64,000 bases of DNA. Origin: Dyella flagellata. GTDB taxonomy: Bacteria; Pseudomonadota; Gammaproteobacteria; Xanthomonadales; Rhodanobacteraceae. Both the position numbers and the translations under genes were made by a program. How positions within the stretch are numbered: the first letter of the stretch is position 1; each line of letters starts with the position of its first letter. The stretch covers positions 84,978-148,977 of the forward strand of contig NZ_BSOA01000013.1 in the NCBI RefSeq assembly GCF_030160275.1, read 5' to 3'. Of this stretch, positions 55,618 through 64,000 are shown one piece after another. The notes below the pieces were generated by a model, which saw only the letters and a program-made list of their open reading frames with translations, did no database searches and had not been told where the DNA came from.

Positions 55618-55906
55618 GGATGCTCTGATCTATTCCGCGTGCCCGGCATGACGTCCAGAAGGCCCGCAGGGCGTGCCGCGTGGCACAGGGCAGACTGGCC
55701 GTCTGTTCAAGCCGCGGGGCACGGCCTGCGGGCCTTCTGGACGTCACCCCGTCATTAAAATTCAAAGGGTTGGGGCCGCACTGTATGCGCGCCTGGCAGC
55801 GACCCAGTGTCTAGACAGACGGCCAGTCTGCCTTCGCCACTGGGTCGCTGCCAGGCGCGCATACAGTGCGGTGACGGGTACGTGGAATAGATCAGAGCAT
55901 CCCTAG
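55614..55906. repeat. Structured palindromic element, copy 2
   Basis: Terminal inverted repeats are 23 bp perfect (55614-55636 and 55884-55906; outer end CTAGGGATGCTCTGATCTAT). Hairpin B (about 55651-55743) has a 19-bp identical core with a few mismatches further in. Hairpin A has perfect 34-bp arms (55776-55809/55838-55871). The middle segment equals copy 1 in reverse complement. In the sense of the upstream kinase (plus) the order is end, B, middle, A, end, the same as copy 1 relative to rsfS. The TAG stop of the kinase is part of the end. Confidence 0.9.
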
Positions 55907-55979
55907 GGATGCTGGGGTGCAAACCCCAGCATTGCCATGCATGCCTATCGCGATGCTGGGATTGTCATCCCAGCCTACA
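55907..55979. repeat. REP pair abutting element copy 2
   Basis: GATGCTGGGGTGCAAACCCC and the inverted GCTGGGATTGTCATCCCAGC, beginning right after the palindromic element. Its first bases repeat the element's end sequence GGGATGCT. Confidence 0.85.
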
Positions 55980-56004
55980 AAAAAAGGCGGCGCCAAGCGC
56001 CGCC
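55979..56004 (-). terminator. Rho-independent terminator of the aminotransferase gene
   Basis: GGCGGCGC/GCGCCGCC stem (55986-56004) followed on the minus strand by a run of seven T, 80 bases after the aminotransferase stop. Confidence 0.88.
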
Positions 56005-56083
56005 ATGTTTGTCAGCTTCCCCTGCATGGGAACATCGACAAAAAAACTCACGCCCGATCCAAGCGGGAAAGGGCGTAAAAGCC

Positions 56084-57493
56084 CTACATCGCCTTCTTGG
56101 CCTTGGTCAGCAACTGGTCGAGCAGCAGCATGGCCAGATCGATTTCCTCGTAGCTGATGTCCAGCGACGGCGCGAACGTGATCACGTTCTTGTACCAGCC
56201 GCCCACGTCCAGCACGAGGCCGATCTTCTTGCCGTTGTGTTCGAGGTCCCCTGCCAGGCCGATGTCGACCATCTTGTCCAACAGTGCCTTGTTGGGCGTG
56301 AAGCCATCGTCAGTGCAGATCTCCGCACGCAAGGCCAGCCCCAAGCCGTCGACGTCGCCGATTTCCTTGTGGCGCTTTTGCAGATCCTTCAAGCCTTCGA
56401 GGAAGTAGGCGCCCTTCTCCGGCACGGTCTTCTCGTAATCGAGCTCGTAGCCCATCTTGATCACTTCCAGACCCAGCGAGGTACCCAGTGGATTGGAATT
56501 GAACGTCGAATGCGTGGAGCCGGGCGGGAAGATGGTCGGATTAATCATCTCCTCGCGCGCCCACAGGCCCGAAAGCGGATTCAAGCCGTTGGTGAGCGCC
56601 TTGCCGAACACGATGATGTCCGGGGTGACGCCGAAATGCTCGATCGACCACAGCTTGCCGGTGCGCCAGAAACCCATCTGGATTTCGTCCACCACCATCA
56701 GGATGCCGTACTGGTCCAGCACCTTCTTCAAATCCTTGAAGAAGTTGCGCGGCGGTACAACGTAGCCGCCAGTGCCCTGGATCGGCTCGACATAGAAGGC
56801 GGCGTATTCGGCCTGGTTGACCTTTGGATCCCACACGCCGTTGTACTCGGTTTCGAACAGGCGCGCGAACTGGCGCACGCAGTGATCGGAATACTCTTCC
56901 GGGGTCATGCCCTTCGGACGGCGGAACGGGTACGGAAACGGGATGAACATGGCGCGCTCGCCGAAGTGGCCGAAGCGGCGGCGATAGCGGTAGCTGGAAG
57001 TGATCGACGAAGCGCCCAGCGTACGGCCGTGATAACCGCCTTCGAAGGCGAACATCAGGCTCTTGCCGTTCTTGTAGTTGCGCACCAGCTTGAGCGAATC
57101 CTCCACCGCCTGCGCACCGCCCACGTTGAAGTGCACGCGCCCCTTCAGGCCGAATTTCTGCTGCGCGTCGACCGCGATGGTCTTGGCCAGTTCGATGCGC
57201 GTCTGGTGCAGGTACTGGCTGGCGACTTGCGGCAGCACGTCGATCTGACGCTTCAGCGTGTCGTTGAGGCGCTTGTTGCCGTAGCCGAAATTGACCGCCG
57301 AGTACCACATCTGCAGATCGAGGAACGGCACGCCGGCCGTGTCGTACATGTAGCTGCCCTGGCCGTGACGGAAGATCTTCGGCGGGTCGACATAGTGCAC
57401 GGTGTCGCCGAAGGAGCTGTATTGCGCTTCGTCAGCAAGCAGTTGCTCGTCAGGTATGACGTAGGAGGCGACGTTGGGATCGTAGGTGTTCAT
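56084..57493 (-). CDS. Class III PLP-dependent aminotransferase
   Basis: A 469-residue aminotransferase of the fold-type I class III group (4-aminobutyrate/ornithine-type). The cofactor site includes VGGAQAVEDSLKLVRN, FEGGYHGRTLGASS, VVDEIQMGFWRTGKLW (PLP Asp) and the Schiff-base Lys in IIVFGKALTNGLNPLSG. GSTHSTFNSNPLGTSL is the phosphate-binding end. It moves an amino group from an omega-amine or diamine to a keto acid; the donor cannot be fixed from sequence. A strong terminator follows. Confidence 0.9.
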   Translation of the reverse strand: MNTYDPNVASYVIPDEQLLADEAQYSSFGDTVHYVDPPKIFRHGQGSYMYDTAGVPFLDLQMWYSAVNFGYGNKRLNDTLKRQIDVLPQVASQYLHQTRIELAKTIAVDAQQKFGLKGRVHFNVGGAQAVEDSLKLVRNYKNGKSLMFAFEGGYHGRTLGASSITSSYRYRRRFGHFGERAMFIPFPYPFRRPKGMTPEEYSDHCVRQFARLFETEYNGVWDPKVNQAEYAAFYVEPIQGTGGYVVPPRNFFKDLKKVLDQYGILMVVDEIQMGFWRTGKLWSIEHFGVTPDIIVFGKALTNGLNPLSGLWAREEMINPTIFPPGSTHSTFNSNPLGTSLGLEVIKMGYELDYEKTVPEKGAYFLEGLKDLQKRHKEIGDVDGLGLALRAEICTDDGFTPNKALLDKMVDIGLAGDLEHNGKKIGLVLDVGGWYKNVITFAPSLDISYEEIDLAMLLLDQLLTKAKKAM

Positions 57494-57620
57494 GCCAGAG
57501 AGAGGGAATGGAAAAAAAGAGAGACCGTACCGGCCTGATGTTGCCTGGTCGAAATTCCTTAGCTTCGCGGGAACGACGACGCGGAAAATCAGGTGTCACG
57601 CAAAATGCGCGAAGGCTAGC

Positions 57621-58322
57621 TCAGAAATTTGAAACCGCCGGCAGCTCCCGCGGCTCGTGTTCGGCCAGCAGGCTGCCATCCAGCAAGCGCGGCAGCAGTT
57701 CCAGCGCATCTTCGAAACCGGTGATCGGCACGTAGGGAATGCCCGAAGCACGGCAATGCTCGATCAAGCGATGCTTGGCGAATACGAAGTCCACGCGGTC
57801 GGCCGCACAGAAATCGGATGCGCCGTCGCCGATCAGCAGCGTCTTGCCGCCACCGATCCGCGCCTGCGCTACGCATGCACACTTGCAAGTACCGCTGCGG
57901 CAGCCTTCGCTCTGGAACGGCGAAGTGAGTTGCCATTGCCGGGGCGGCTCGCCCGGAGCCAGGTGATTGGCGGCGAGCGGGAGATTATCCAAACCGTAGC
58001 GTCCAAGAATTCGATGGATGGCGTAGTCCAGGCCGTCGCTCACGATACGCATGGGCGTGCCGAGTTCCACCGTGCGCGCCACGAAGGCCGGGAAAGCGTG
58101 GTCGATCCACAGCCCGTCCAGGTGCTCGTCAAGGTTCTCGCGGCTCACGTCGAGCAAGGCCACCTGGCCGCTCATGCACTCGCGCGAACCGATGCGGCCG
58201 GCGCGCCAATCCTGCTCCAGGGCTTCCCAGCCGGGGCGGCCGAAACGATCCAGCAGCGAGTCGATCACGTCCTCGACGGAGATGGTTCCGTCGAAATCGC
58301 ACAGGATGTTCCAAGCAGCCAC
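57621..58322 (-). CDS. MtnX-like HAD-IB phosphatase
   Basis: A 233-residue HAD phosphatase. Motif I is ILCDFDGTIS near the N-terminus, motif II includes MRIVSDG, and motif III/IV is LLIGDGASDFCAADRVD. The insert GCRSGTCKCAC is like the C-x-x-CK cap seen in MtnX-type enzymes that dephosphorylate a methionine-salvage intermediate. No other salvage genes are nearby, so the substrate is open. GTG 58322 (VAAWNILCDFDGT) is chosen because the frame upstream is GC-rich filler. Confidence 0.82.
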   Translation of the reverse strand: MAAWNILCDFDGTISVEDVIDSLLDRFGRPGWEALEQDWRAGRIGSRECMSGQVALLDVSRENLDEHLDGLWIDHAFPAFVARTVELGTPMRIVSDGLDYAIHRILGRYGLDNLPLAANHLAPGEPPRQWQLTSPFQSEGCRSGTCKCACVAQARIGGGKTLLIGDGASDFCAADRVDFVFAKHRLIEHCRASGIPYVPITGFEDALELLPRLLDGSLLAEHEPRELPAVSNF

Positions 58323-58462
58323 GCGCACCGCCCCAAGCTCAAGATGAGCCCCATCATGACGAAGCCCCCCTTTCGAGCGGCTTTCCGACCGTTTTCGCCT
58401 ACACCCAGCCAAACATCAGCCTGCTTGTGCCAGGAAGCGGCAGTTAGGCCCTGTAACCCGTT

Positions 58463-59956
58463 ATGCTTACAGCCTTTGCGCGCCTTAATTACGGTCTCCA
58501 GCCCGTGCCCGATTCCGCACTGCGTCATGCATCCCCCGCTGTTCGCCTGCTCTGCGCGTTGGTCCTGACCACGCTGGTCGGCTGCGCCGCAACCCCTTTG
58601 CCGGCCCTGAAGCCGCCAGTACCGCAGGCATGGCGCAACGCGCCGACGGCCACCGCCCCCAGCCCCGCTCAGCCGGACCTGAGGAACTGGTGGCAGGCGT
58701 TCAACGACCCGGCGCTGGATGCCCTGGTGCAGCGTGCCCTGGAGCATAACCTGGACGTAAAGGCCGCCTCCGAACGACTGCTCGCGGCGCGCACCCTGTA
58801 CCGGCACAGCAACGACCCCTATTTGCCCAGCCTGCGTTTCGATACCAATCAGGTGATCCAGCCCGACGCCAGCGCTTCCTACTTCATCGTGGGCTTCGAT
58901 GCGCTGTGGGAAATGCCGTTGTTTGGTGCATTGAAGAGCACGCAACGGCTCGCCGCCGGCAATCTCGATGCGGCGCGGGCGAACCTGCAAGGCACCTATG
59001 TCACCCTGGTGGCGGAAGTGGCGCGTTGCTGGGTCTCGCTGCGTACGGCCCAGCAGCAGGCAAAGCTGCTTGCTGGCGTGCGCGATGCGAACCAGGAAAA
59101 GCTGCATTTGCTCCAGCTGCGCGCGGGCCTGAAGCTGGTCGCTCCGACCGAGGTCGCCTCGGCCAAGGCAGAACTCGCCAATGCCGAAATGGCCTTGACC
59201 GAGCCGCAGCGCGCCATCAATGCGAACGCACAGCAACTGGCCGTGCTGCTCGGCCAGAGCGAACCCGATCCGGCCTGGCTGGAAGGTGGCGCGCAGCCGC
59301 AACTGGGCGACTGGCAAATGACTCACGCGCCGGCGGATTTGCTGCGCACGCGCCCGGAGATCGCCGCTGCCGAAGCGGAAGTGTTGCGGGCGGCTGGCGA
59401 AGCAGGGATCAGCCGTGCCGACGTCTATCCGCATATCGGCCTGGGCAGCTCGCTGGATTGGTCGGTAAATCTGTTGACCGAACGCCGGCTCATTCGTTCC
59501 GGCGACAGCATTTTCTCGGCCGGCCCGGTGATCGACATGCCGCTATTCGACTGGGGCATGCGCATGGCCAAGGCCCGCGCTCAAAAGCATGGGCTGAAGG
59601 CGGCGGTCTACGCTTACCGCCAGGCGGTCCTGCAGGGCGTGGCCGAAACCGAAACAGCCATGGGCGACCTTGAGCAGACACACGTGCGCGAGACCTGGGC
59701 CCAGCAAGCGGCGCAGGCACTGGGCGAGAACGTTTCCGCACTGGGCAAGCGCCGCAGCCTCGGCCTCGCCAGCACCTTGGAGTTGCAGGACGCGACGATC
59801 GCCCAGGACAACGCCCAGCTCGCGCTGGTATCCGCGCGCGCCGAGCACGACCTCGCCTATGTGTCGTTGTACAAGGCGCTGGGCGGCGCGCCGCAGCCGC
59901 CGGTCAATGTCGCCGCCGATTACAAGGCACTGGGCGAGCGCAAGGAAACCAAGTGA
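58463..59956 (+). CDS. Outer-membrane efflux lipoprotein, NodT/TolC family
   Basis: A 497-residue outer-membrane factor. Lipobox LVGC (C41) gives a lipid anchor. The two halves repeat the TolC fold: WWQAFNDPALDALVQRALEH, RLAAGNLDAARANLQGTYVT, LRTRPEIAAAEAEVLRAAGE and PLFDWGMRMAKARAQKH. A long N-terminus precedes the lipobox; GTG 58505 is a possible later start. Paired with the permease, ATPase and adaptor genes downstream, it would be the outer channel of a tripartite ABC exporter. Confidence 0.9.
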   Translation: MLTAFARLNYGLQPVPDSALRHASPAVRLLCALVLTTLVGCAATPLPALKPPVPQAWRNAPTATAPSPAQPDLRNWWQAFNDPALDALVQRALEHNLDVKAASERLLAARTLYRHSNDPYLPSLRFDTNQVIQPDASASYFIVGFDALWEMPLFGALKSTQRLAAGNLDAARANLQGTYVTLVAEVARCWVSLRTAQQQAKLLAGVRDANQEKLHLLQLRAGLKLVAPTEVASAKAELANAEMALTEPQRAINANAQQLAVLLGQSEPDPAWLEGGAQPQLGDWQMTHAPADLLRTRPEIAAAEAEVLRAAGEAGISRADVYPHIGLGSSLDWSVNLLTERRLIRSGDSIFSAGPVIDMPLFDWGMRMAKARAQKHGLKAAVYAYRQAVLQGVAETETAMGDLEQTHVRETWAQQAAQALGENVSALGKRRSLGLASTLELQDATIAQDNAQLALVSARAEHDLAYVSLYKALGGAPQPPVNVAADYKALGERKETK

Positions 59957-61089
59957 TGGTGGCGCTGGCACGCAAGACCCTGGTGTACGAATGGCGCCGC
60001 TTTCTGCCGGCGATACTTGCGGTAGGTTTCGCCAGCCTGCTGCAATTGCTGCAGGCGGCACTGGTGCTGGGCATCTTCGGTAGCGCCAGTGTCTACATCA
60101 CCGGCTCTTCCGCCGATCTGTGGGCAGGTTATCCGGGCACGCAGAGCGTGAACCTCGGCCGCCCCATCAGCGAAGACGTAGCGATGCGTTTGCGCATGGA
60201 TCCGGACGTGGTGAAGGTGGAGCCGTTTCGCTGGGTGGATGCCGACTGGCGTGGCTCGCGCGACACCGGTGGCGTGTCGGTGTTCGTATCCGGCATCGAT
60301 GTACGTCCCGACGGCATGATGTTCTCGCGGGCCCTGCCGCCCGCGCTGCGAGCGCGCCTGAACGAACCCGGCGCGGTGATCGTGGACAAGGCCGACCTGG
60401 ACAGCCTGGGCGTCGACATCGGTGACGTCGCAGCCATCAATGGCCAGCGAGTGAGAGTGGTCGGCGTAAGCAGCGGCTTGCGCGCACTGGGTGGCGTGAA
60501 CATCGTCGCTTCGCTGGAAACGGCACGCGTGCTCGATCTCTCGCGCGACGATGCGGGCATGATGACCTATTTCGTTGCCAAGGTCCGCCATGGCGCGAAG
60601 CCTAAAGTGGTGGCCAACCGCCTGAACGGCTCGAATGCGTTCGGGCCGTACACTGTCTGGACGGCCAAGGCTTTCGCGCGCGAATCGAGCCTGTATTGGA
60701 TGTTCGACACGGGCGCCGGCGCCGGCGTGCTGTTCCTCGCCGGCATCGTGTTCCTGGTCGGTTCGGTGATCACCAGCCAGACCCTGATTGCCGCGGTGAT
60801 CGGTTCGATCCGCGAATACGCCACTTTGAACGCATTGGGCGTCGGCCGCGGCTCGCTGCGCAAAGTGGTGATGGAACAGGCGTTCTGGGTGGGCGCGCTG
60901 GGATTGCTGTGCAGCATCGTCATCGGCCTGATCCTGCTCGTCATCGCGCGCAACCGTAGCGTGCCGATGGATCTGAACCCGCTCACCACCATCGTCTGCC
61001 TGGCGCTGAGCATGGCGCTGGCGATCGTGTCCGGCCTGGCCGCCGTGCGCACCTTGCGCCGCGCCGATCCGGCGAGCCTGCTGAGATAA
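59956..61089 (+). CDS. ABC exporter permease, DevC/FtsX-like
   Basis: A 377-residue permease of the FtsX/MacB-type fold, closest in layout to DevC of the cyanobacterial DevBCA exporter. One helix at the N-terminus (FLPAILAVGFASLLQLLQAA) is followed by a ~200-residue periplasmic domain and three C-terminal helices, including ILFLAGIVF-like VLFLAGIVFLVGSVI. ATG 59956 overlaps the upstream stop as TGATG. The ATPase gene follows after two bases. Substrate unknown; DevBCA exports glycolipids and relatives export peptides or siderophores. Confidence 0.9.
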   Translation: MVALARKTLVYEWRRFLPAILAVGFASLLQLLQAALVLGIFGSASVYITGSSADLWAGYPGTQSVNLGRPISEDVAMRLRMDPDVVKVEPFRWVDADWRGSRDTGGVSVFVSGIDVRPDGMMFSRALPPALRARLNEPGAVIVDKADLDSLGVDIGDVAAINGQRVRVVGVSSGLRALGGVNIVASLETARVLDLSRDDAGMMTYFVAKVRHGAKPKVVANRLNGSNAFGPYTVWTAKAFARESSLYWMFDTGAGAGVLFLAGIVFLVGSVITSQTLIAAVIGSIREYATLNALGVGRGSLRKVVMEQAFWVGALGLLCSIVIGLILLVIARNRSVPMDLNPLTTIVCLALSMALAIVSGLAAVRTLRRADPASLLR

Positions 61090-61091
61090 GC

Positions 61092-61865
61092 ATGTCCACG
61101 ATCGCTTCCACTTCCGCTTCAGGTACTCCGGCGCTGCAAGCCCGCAGCGTGCGCAAGTCCTTTGTTTCCGGCCGCCTCCAAAGCACGGTGCTGCACGATC
61201 TCACCCTGGACGTGCACACCGGCGAACTCACCCTGATTTCCGGCCCTTCCGGCTGTGGCAAGAGCACCTTGCTGGCGATCCTAAGCGGCCTGCAGCCCGC
61301 GGACGGAGGCGATGTGCGCGCGCTTGGCCATGAACTGAGCGGAATGAGCACGCGGGCGTTGGAATCCTTCCGCCTGCAGCATACCGGCTTCGTGTTCCAG
61401 GGCTTCAACCTGTTCCCGGCCTTGACCGCCCTGGAGCAGGTGGAACTGCCCCTGAGCTACATGGGACTGGCCAAGGAAGTGGTACGCAAGCGCGCGGTGG
61501 AATCGTTGGAGGAAGTAGGCCTGGGTCCGCGCATGCGGCTGCTCCCGGCCGAGTTGTCCGGCGGCGAAAAACAGCGTGTCGCCATCGCGCGCGCGCTGGC
61601 CAAGGAGCCGGAACTGCTGTTCGCCGACGAACCCACCAGTGCGCTGGATGCCGCCAATGGCCAGATCGTGATCGACATCCTGCATCGCATTGCCCGCGCG
61701 CACGGCACCACCGTGCTGTGCGTCAGCCACGATCCGCGCCTGGTCCACCATGCCGACCGCGTGCTGGCGATGGAAGACGGCCGCATTCTGAGCGACCATG
61801 TGCCGCCCGCTGCTGCCTTCCCCTTGCAGGGAGAAAGCCAGCCCCCGACTCGATCGGGGTATTGA
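61092..61865 (+). CDS. ABC exporter ATPase, LolD/DevA-like
   Basis: A 257-residue ATPase of the LolD/MacB group. Walker A is SGPSGCGKST, signature LSGGEKQRVA, Walker B LLFADEPTSALD and the switch His in LCVSHDPR. It drives the adjacent permease. The C-terminal ~20 residues after SDHVPPAAAF are probably unstructured. Two bases separate it from the permease gene; the adaptor gene follows 51 bases later. Confidence 0.93.
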   Translation: MSTIASTSASGTPALQARSVRKSFVSGRLQSTVLHDLTLDVHTGELTLISGPSGCGKSTLLAILSGLQPADGGDVRALGHELSGMSTRALESFRLQHTGFVFQGFNLFPALTALEQVELPLSYMGLAKEVVRKRAVESLEEVGLGPRMRLLPAELSGGEKQRVAIARALAKEPELLFADEPTSALDAANGQIVIDILHRIARAHGTTVLCVSHDPRLVHHADRVLAMEDGRILSDHVPPAAAFPLQGESQPPTRSGY

Positions 61866-61916
61866 GGTGAGGGACGAATCTTGCGGGCAAGCCTGCTTTC
61901 TTTTAGGAACCTATGC

Positions 61917-62819
61917 ATGACTTTGCGTGATCTGCGCCTTCCGTTGGCCTTGCTAGCCGCGCTGCTGGCCGGCTGTTCGCAAGACCAGGCACCCGCTTCC
62001 GGGGCCGCCATCGGAGCATCGGCGTATGCGGCGGTAGCGCGTGGACGCATCGACATCGAAGGGGGCTTGCTCAAGCTCGCCATGCCCAGTGAGGGTGTCG
62101 TCGCACAGGTCGACGCGCATGAAGGCGACCACGTGCAGAAAGGCCAGTTGCTGGTGCAGTTGGACCCGCAACCGGCCAAGCTGGCCCTGGATACGACACT
62201 CGCCGAACAGCAGCAAGCCGCGGCGCAGATCGGCGCGCTGGAACAACGCGCCAAGTCGGCCGAACTGCGCGCGTCCCGGCTGGAGCAGGCCGCCAAGCTT
62301 GGCGCAGGCGACGCGCAAAGCGCGGACGATGCGCGGGAAGCCGCACGGCAAGCGCAGACCGAGTTGGCCAACGCTCGCGCGGCCGCGGCACTGGCTATGC
62401 AGAAAGTAGCCGGCGCCCGTTATCAGCTGGAACTGCGCAGCCTGCGCGCACCGGTCAACGGCGAGATCGTGCAGCGCATGGTGCAGCCCGGCGCCTCGGT
62501 ATCGCCTGCGACCGGCCCCGTTTTCGTGATGCTGCCTGATTCACCGCGCATCGTGCGCGCCGAACTCAACGAATCCTTCATCAGCGTCGTGCATGAAGGC
62601 ATGCCTGCCGAAGTGGACGATGACAGCGGCAGCGGCATGGCACCGCTGAAGGCGCACGTGCTGCGCATAGGCAAGGTGTTCGGAACCAGTACGCTGGAAG
62701 ACGATCCGCAGGTGCGCGCCACTACGCGCTCGGTGGAATGCGTGTTGAGCTTTGACCAGCCGCCATCCACGCCATTGCGCATCGGTCAACGCGTGCTGGT
62801 GAAGTTCCCCTCGAAGTAA
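61917..62819 (+). CDS. Periplasmic adaptor (HlyD/DevB-like), lipoprotein
   Basis: A 300-residue membrane-fusion protein. Lipobox LLAGC (C20) anchors it, unlike the single helix of most HlyD proteins. The lipoyl half-motifs are MPSEGVVAQVDAHEGDHVQK and LRAPVNGEIVQRMVQPGASV, flanking an Ala/Gln-rich coiled coil (~85-175). A beta-barrel domain ends the protein (RIGQRVLVKF). ATG 61917 has AGGAA eight bases upstream; an earlier start adds 12 residues. It completes a four-gene exporter: channel, permease, ATPase, adaptor. Confidence 0.9.
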   Translation: MTLRDLRLPLALLAALLAGCSQDQAPASGAAIGASAYAAVARGRIDIEGGLLKLAMPSEGVVAQVDAHEGDHVQKGQLLVQLDPQPAKLALDTTLAEQQQAAAQIGALEQRAKSAELRASRLEQAAKLGAGDAQSADDAREAARQAQTELANARAAAALAMQKVAGARYQLELRSLRAPVNGEIVQRMVQPGASVSPATGPVFVMLPDSPRIVRAELNESFISVVHEGMPAEVDDDSGSGMAPLKAHVLRIGKVFGTSTLEDDPQVRATTRSVECVLSFDQPPSTPLRIGQRVLVKFPSK

Positions 62820-62833
62820 GACCCGCAACGAAA

Positions 62834-62956
62834 GGTGGGGTGCCCATGGGGTGTGCCCCAGTAGCCCCCGCTTTTTTCCTCGCACTGTTGCTGCATGTCG
62901 CAACAGTGCGAGCGCGTAAAAAAGGGGGAGGTTGGGGGAAACACCCCCAACCTACG
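62834..62956. repeat. REP-like composite with internal palindrome, copy 2
   Basis: GTGGGGTGCCCATGGGGTGT and the opposite GGTTGGGGGAAACACCCCCA (ending CCTAC) face each other, around an inner palindrome CGCACTGTTGCTGCATG/CGCAACAGTGCG. Same plan as 50035-50152. It separates the exporter operon from the convergent NRPS. Confidence 0.85.
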
Positions 62957-62959
62957 AAG

Positions 62960-64000
62960 TCAAACATCGCAAACCAGGTCATCCGCACGACCGACGCTCG
63001 TTTCGACGCCCGCTGCAAGCGCATCGGCCACAATCGGACCAATCTGCGTAAGCGGCCCGGTCTGCATCATGGCTCCGTGATCGCAATCAATGCCGTGAAC
63101 CGCCATGCCACCGGCAACAAAAGGTTTCCATGCGTCTATCGGGGGGCGGTCGGCCGTATCGTCGCAAGCCCTGAAAAACAATACGTTTCCATGAAATACC
63201 GCGGGCTTGAATTCGCGCATGAGCAGCGCGGACATTTCCAGCTCCTTGGCCATCGAGGCCACCAAGGAATCATCCAGATCGCGCGTTGTATAGCCCAACT
63301 CGCCCAGGTGGCGCCGTATGAATTGCTCCAGCTCATCGCCGTTGGGTATGGGTGACGCGCGGTCGACTTCAGGTACGGGATAGCTGTCCAGGATCACCAG
63401 CAGCCCTACTTGCTCTCCCTTCTCCTGCAACAAGGTGGCAACGGCATGCGCGAGATAGCCGCCGATCGACCAACCGAGCAGGTGATAAGGGCCGGTTGGC
63501 TGAACTGCTTGAATTTTCGTCAGGTAGTCCGCCGCCATGGCGTGGATCGACTCCGCCGCGTAATCGGCCTGGCTGTACGAACGAGACTGCAGCGTGTAGA
63601 TAGGGTGCCCAGGCAGGTGGCGCAACAAGCCTAGATAGGCCCAGCCAATTCCGGCGCCGGGATGCATGCAAAACAAAGCCGGGCCGTCCCCTTCCGACCT
63701 CAATGGCAGCAGCATTTCGCGCGAACGAAATTGCTCGATCGTTTGTCCCGGGGTCTTAAGCCGATCAGCTAGCCCGGCGATGGTCGGTGACTCGTATAGC
63801 GCGGTCAGCGGTACGTCATGTTCGTATCCAAGACGTAACAGCTGGATCATGCGCATGGCCAACAACGAGTGTCCGCCAAGCGCGAAGAAGTTGTCATGCC
63901 GCCCCACCCGCTCCACGCCCAGCAGCTCCTGCCAGATATGCGCCAGGATCTGCTCGACTTGCCCTTGCGGCGCCTCGTAGCGTTCGCGCGCATACGCCTC
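62960..64000 (-). CDS. NRPS C-terminal fragment: carrier domain and thioesterase
   Basis: The visible 346 residues are the end of a non-ribosomal peptide synthetase that begins beyond the window; the frame is open to the last base. A short tail of the preceding domain (ERYEAPQGQVEQILAHIWQE) leads to the carrier site DNFFALGGHSLLAMRM, whose Ser takes phosphopantetheine. The type-I thioesterase follows: oxyanion region FCMHPGAGIGWAYLG, nucleophile GWSIGGYLAH, Asp in VILDSYPVPE and His in GIDCDHGAMM. It would release the finished peptide as an acid or ring. Converges on the tripartite exporter. Confidence 0.92.
   Translation of the reverse strand, partial: EAYARERYEAPQGQVEQILAHIWQELLGVERVGRHDNFFALGGHSLLAMRMIQLLRLGYEHDVPLTALYESPTIAGLADRLKTPGQTIEQFRSREMLLPLRSEGDGPALFCMHPGAGIGWAYLGLLRHLPGHPIYTLQSRSYSQADYAAESIHAMAADYLTKIQAVQPTGPYHLLGWSIGGYLAHAVATLLQEKGEQVGLLVILDSYPVPEVDRASPIPNGDELEQFIRRHLGELGYTTRDLDDSLVASMAKELEMSALLMREFKPAVFHGNVLFFRACDDTADRPPIDAWKPFVAGGMAVHGIDCDHGAMMQTGPLTQIGPIVADALAAGVETSVGRADDLVCDV

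Overview
The window reads as chromosome of a GC-rich gammaproteobacterium of the Xanthomonadales, most likely the Rhodanobacteraceae (Dyella/Luteibacter/Frateuria-like). This is inferred from the high-GC codon use, the housekeeping order leuS-lptE-holA-nadD...rsfS-rlmH, a fimT-pilVWXY1E minor-pilin operon, two PqiA proteins with PqiB/PqiC, and many REP palindromes of the GTAGGCTGGGATG...ATCCCAGC type. No tRNA, rRNA, CRISPR array or prophage was seen.

Layout. 1-2.3 kb: the tail of a beta-ketoacyl synthase and an MsbA-type ABC exporter, the end of a natural-product or lipid gene set. 2.7-12.8 kb (mostly minus): rlmH, rsfS, nadD, holA, lptE and leuS, with a stress cassette inserted between rsfS and nadD: an ECF sigma factor and NrsF-type anti-sigma diverging from dipZ and a Tat-exported msrB. 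The shared upstream region holds two back-to-back GTAACC-N15/16-CGAA promoter motifs. 13-16.5 kb: the pqiA-pqiA-pqiB-pqiC lipid-transport operon. 16.6-20 kb: a CnoX-like chaperedoxin, a hotdog protein, a second ECF sigma gene with a membrane partner, and a DUF502 protein. 20.4-21.9 kb: three small exported proteins of unknown function in AT-richer DNA. 21.9-31 kb: multicopper oxidase, phosphatase/phospholipase-C family protein, M13 peptidase, and a TonB receptor with a PiuC dioxygenase behind a Fur-like box. 31-38.5 kb: type IV pilus minor pilins and PilY1. 38.9-42.4 kb: rapA, then a RAYT transposase framed by REP pairs. 42.4-58.3 kb: amino acid permease, rhomboid protease, NlpC/P60 hydrolase, YggS, M20 peptidase, ComEA-like, SET, GNAT and HutD proteins, M1 peptidase, a two-component system, a class III aminotransferase and an HAD phosphatase. 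58.4-62.8 kb: a complete DevBCA/TolC-like tripartite ABC exporter. 62.9-64 kb: the C-terminal carrier and thioesterase domains of a convergent NRPS that runs off the window.

The most unusual structure is a ~293-bp element present twice (3203-3495 and 55614-55906). It has terminal inverted repeats and two long internal hairpins. The copies differ in sequence but keep pairing through matching changes on both arms. Each lies in the same orientation relative to the upstream gene and starts on that gene's stop codon. A 12-nt match to its end, again on a stop codon, lies after piuC at 31067.

Other points of interest are the divergent ECF promoter pair, the exported three-gene cassette, the RAYT/REP population, and a possible structured leader before the NlpC/P60 gene. 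Names rest on motifs and gene order read by eye; no database search was run.
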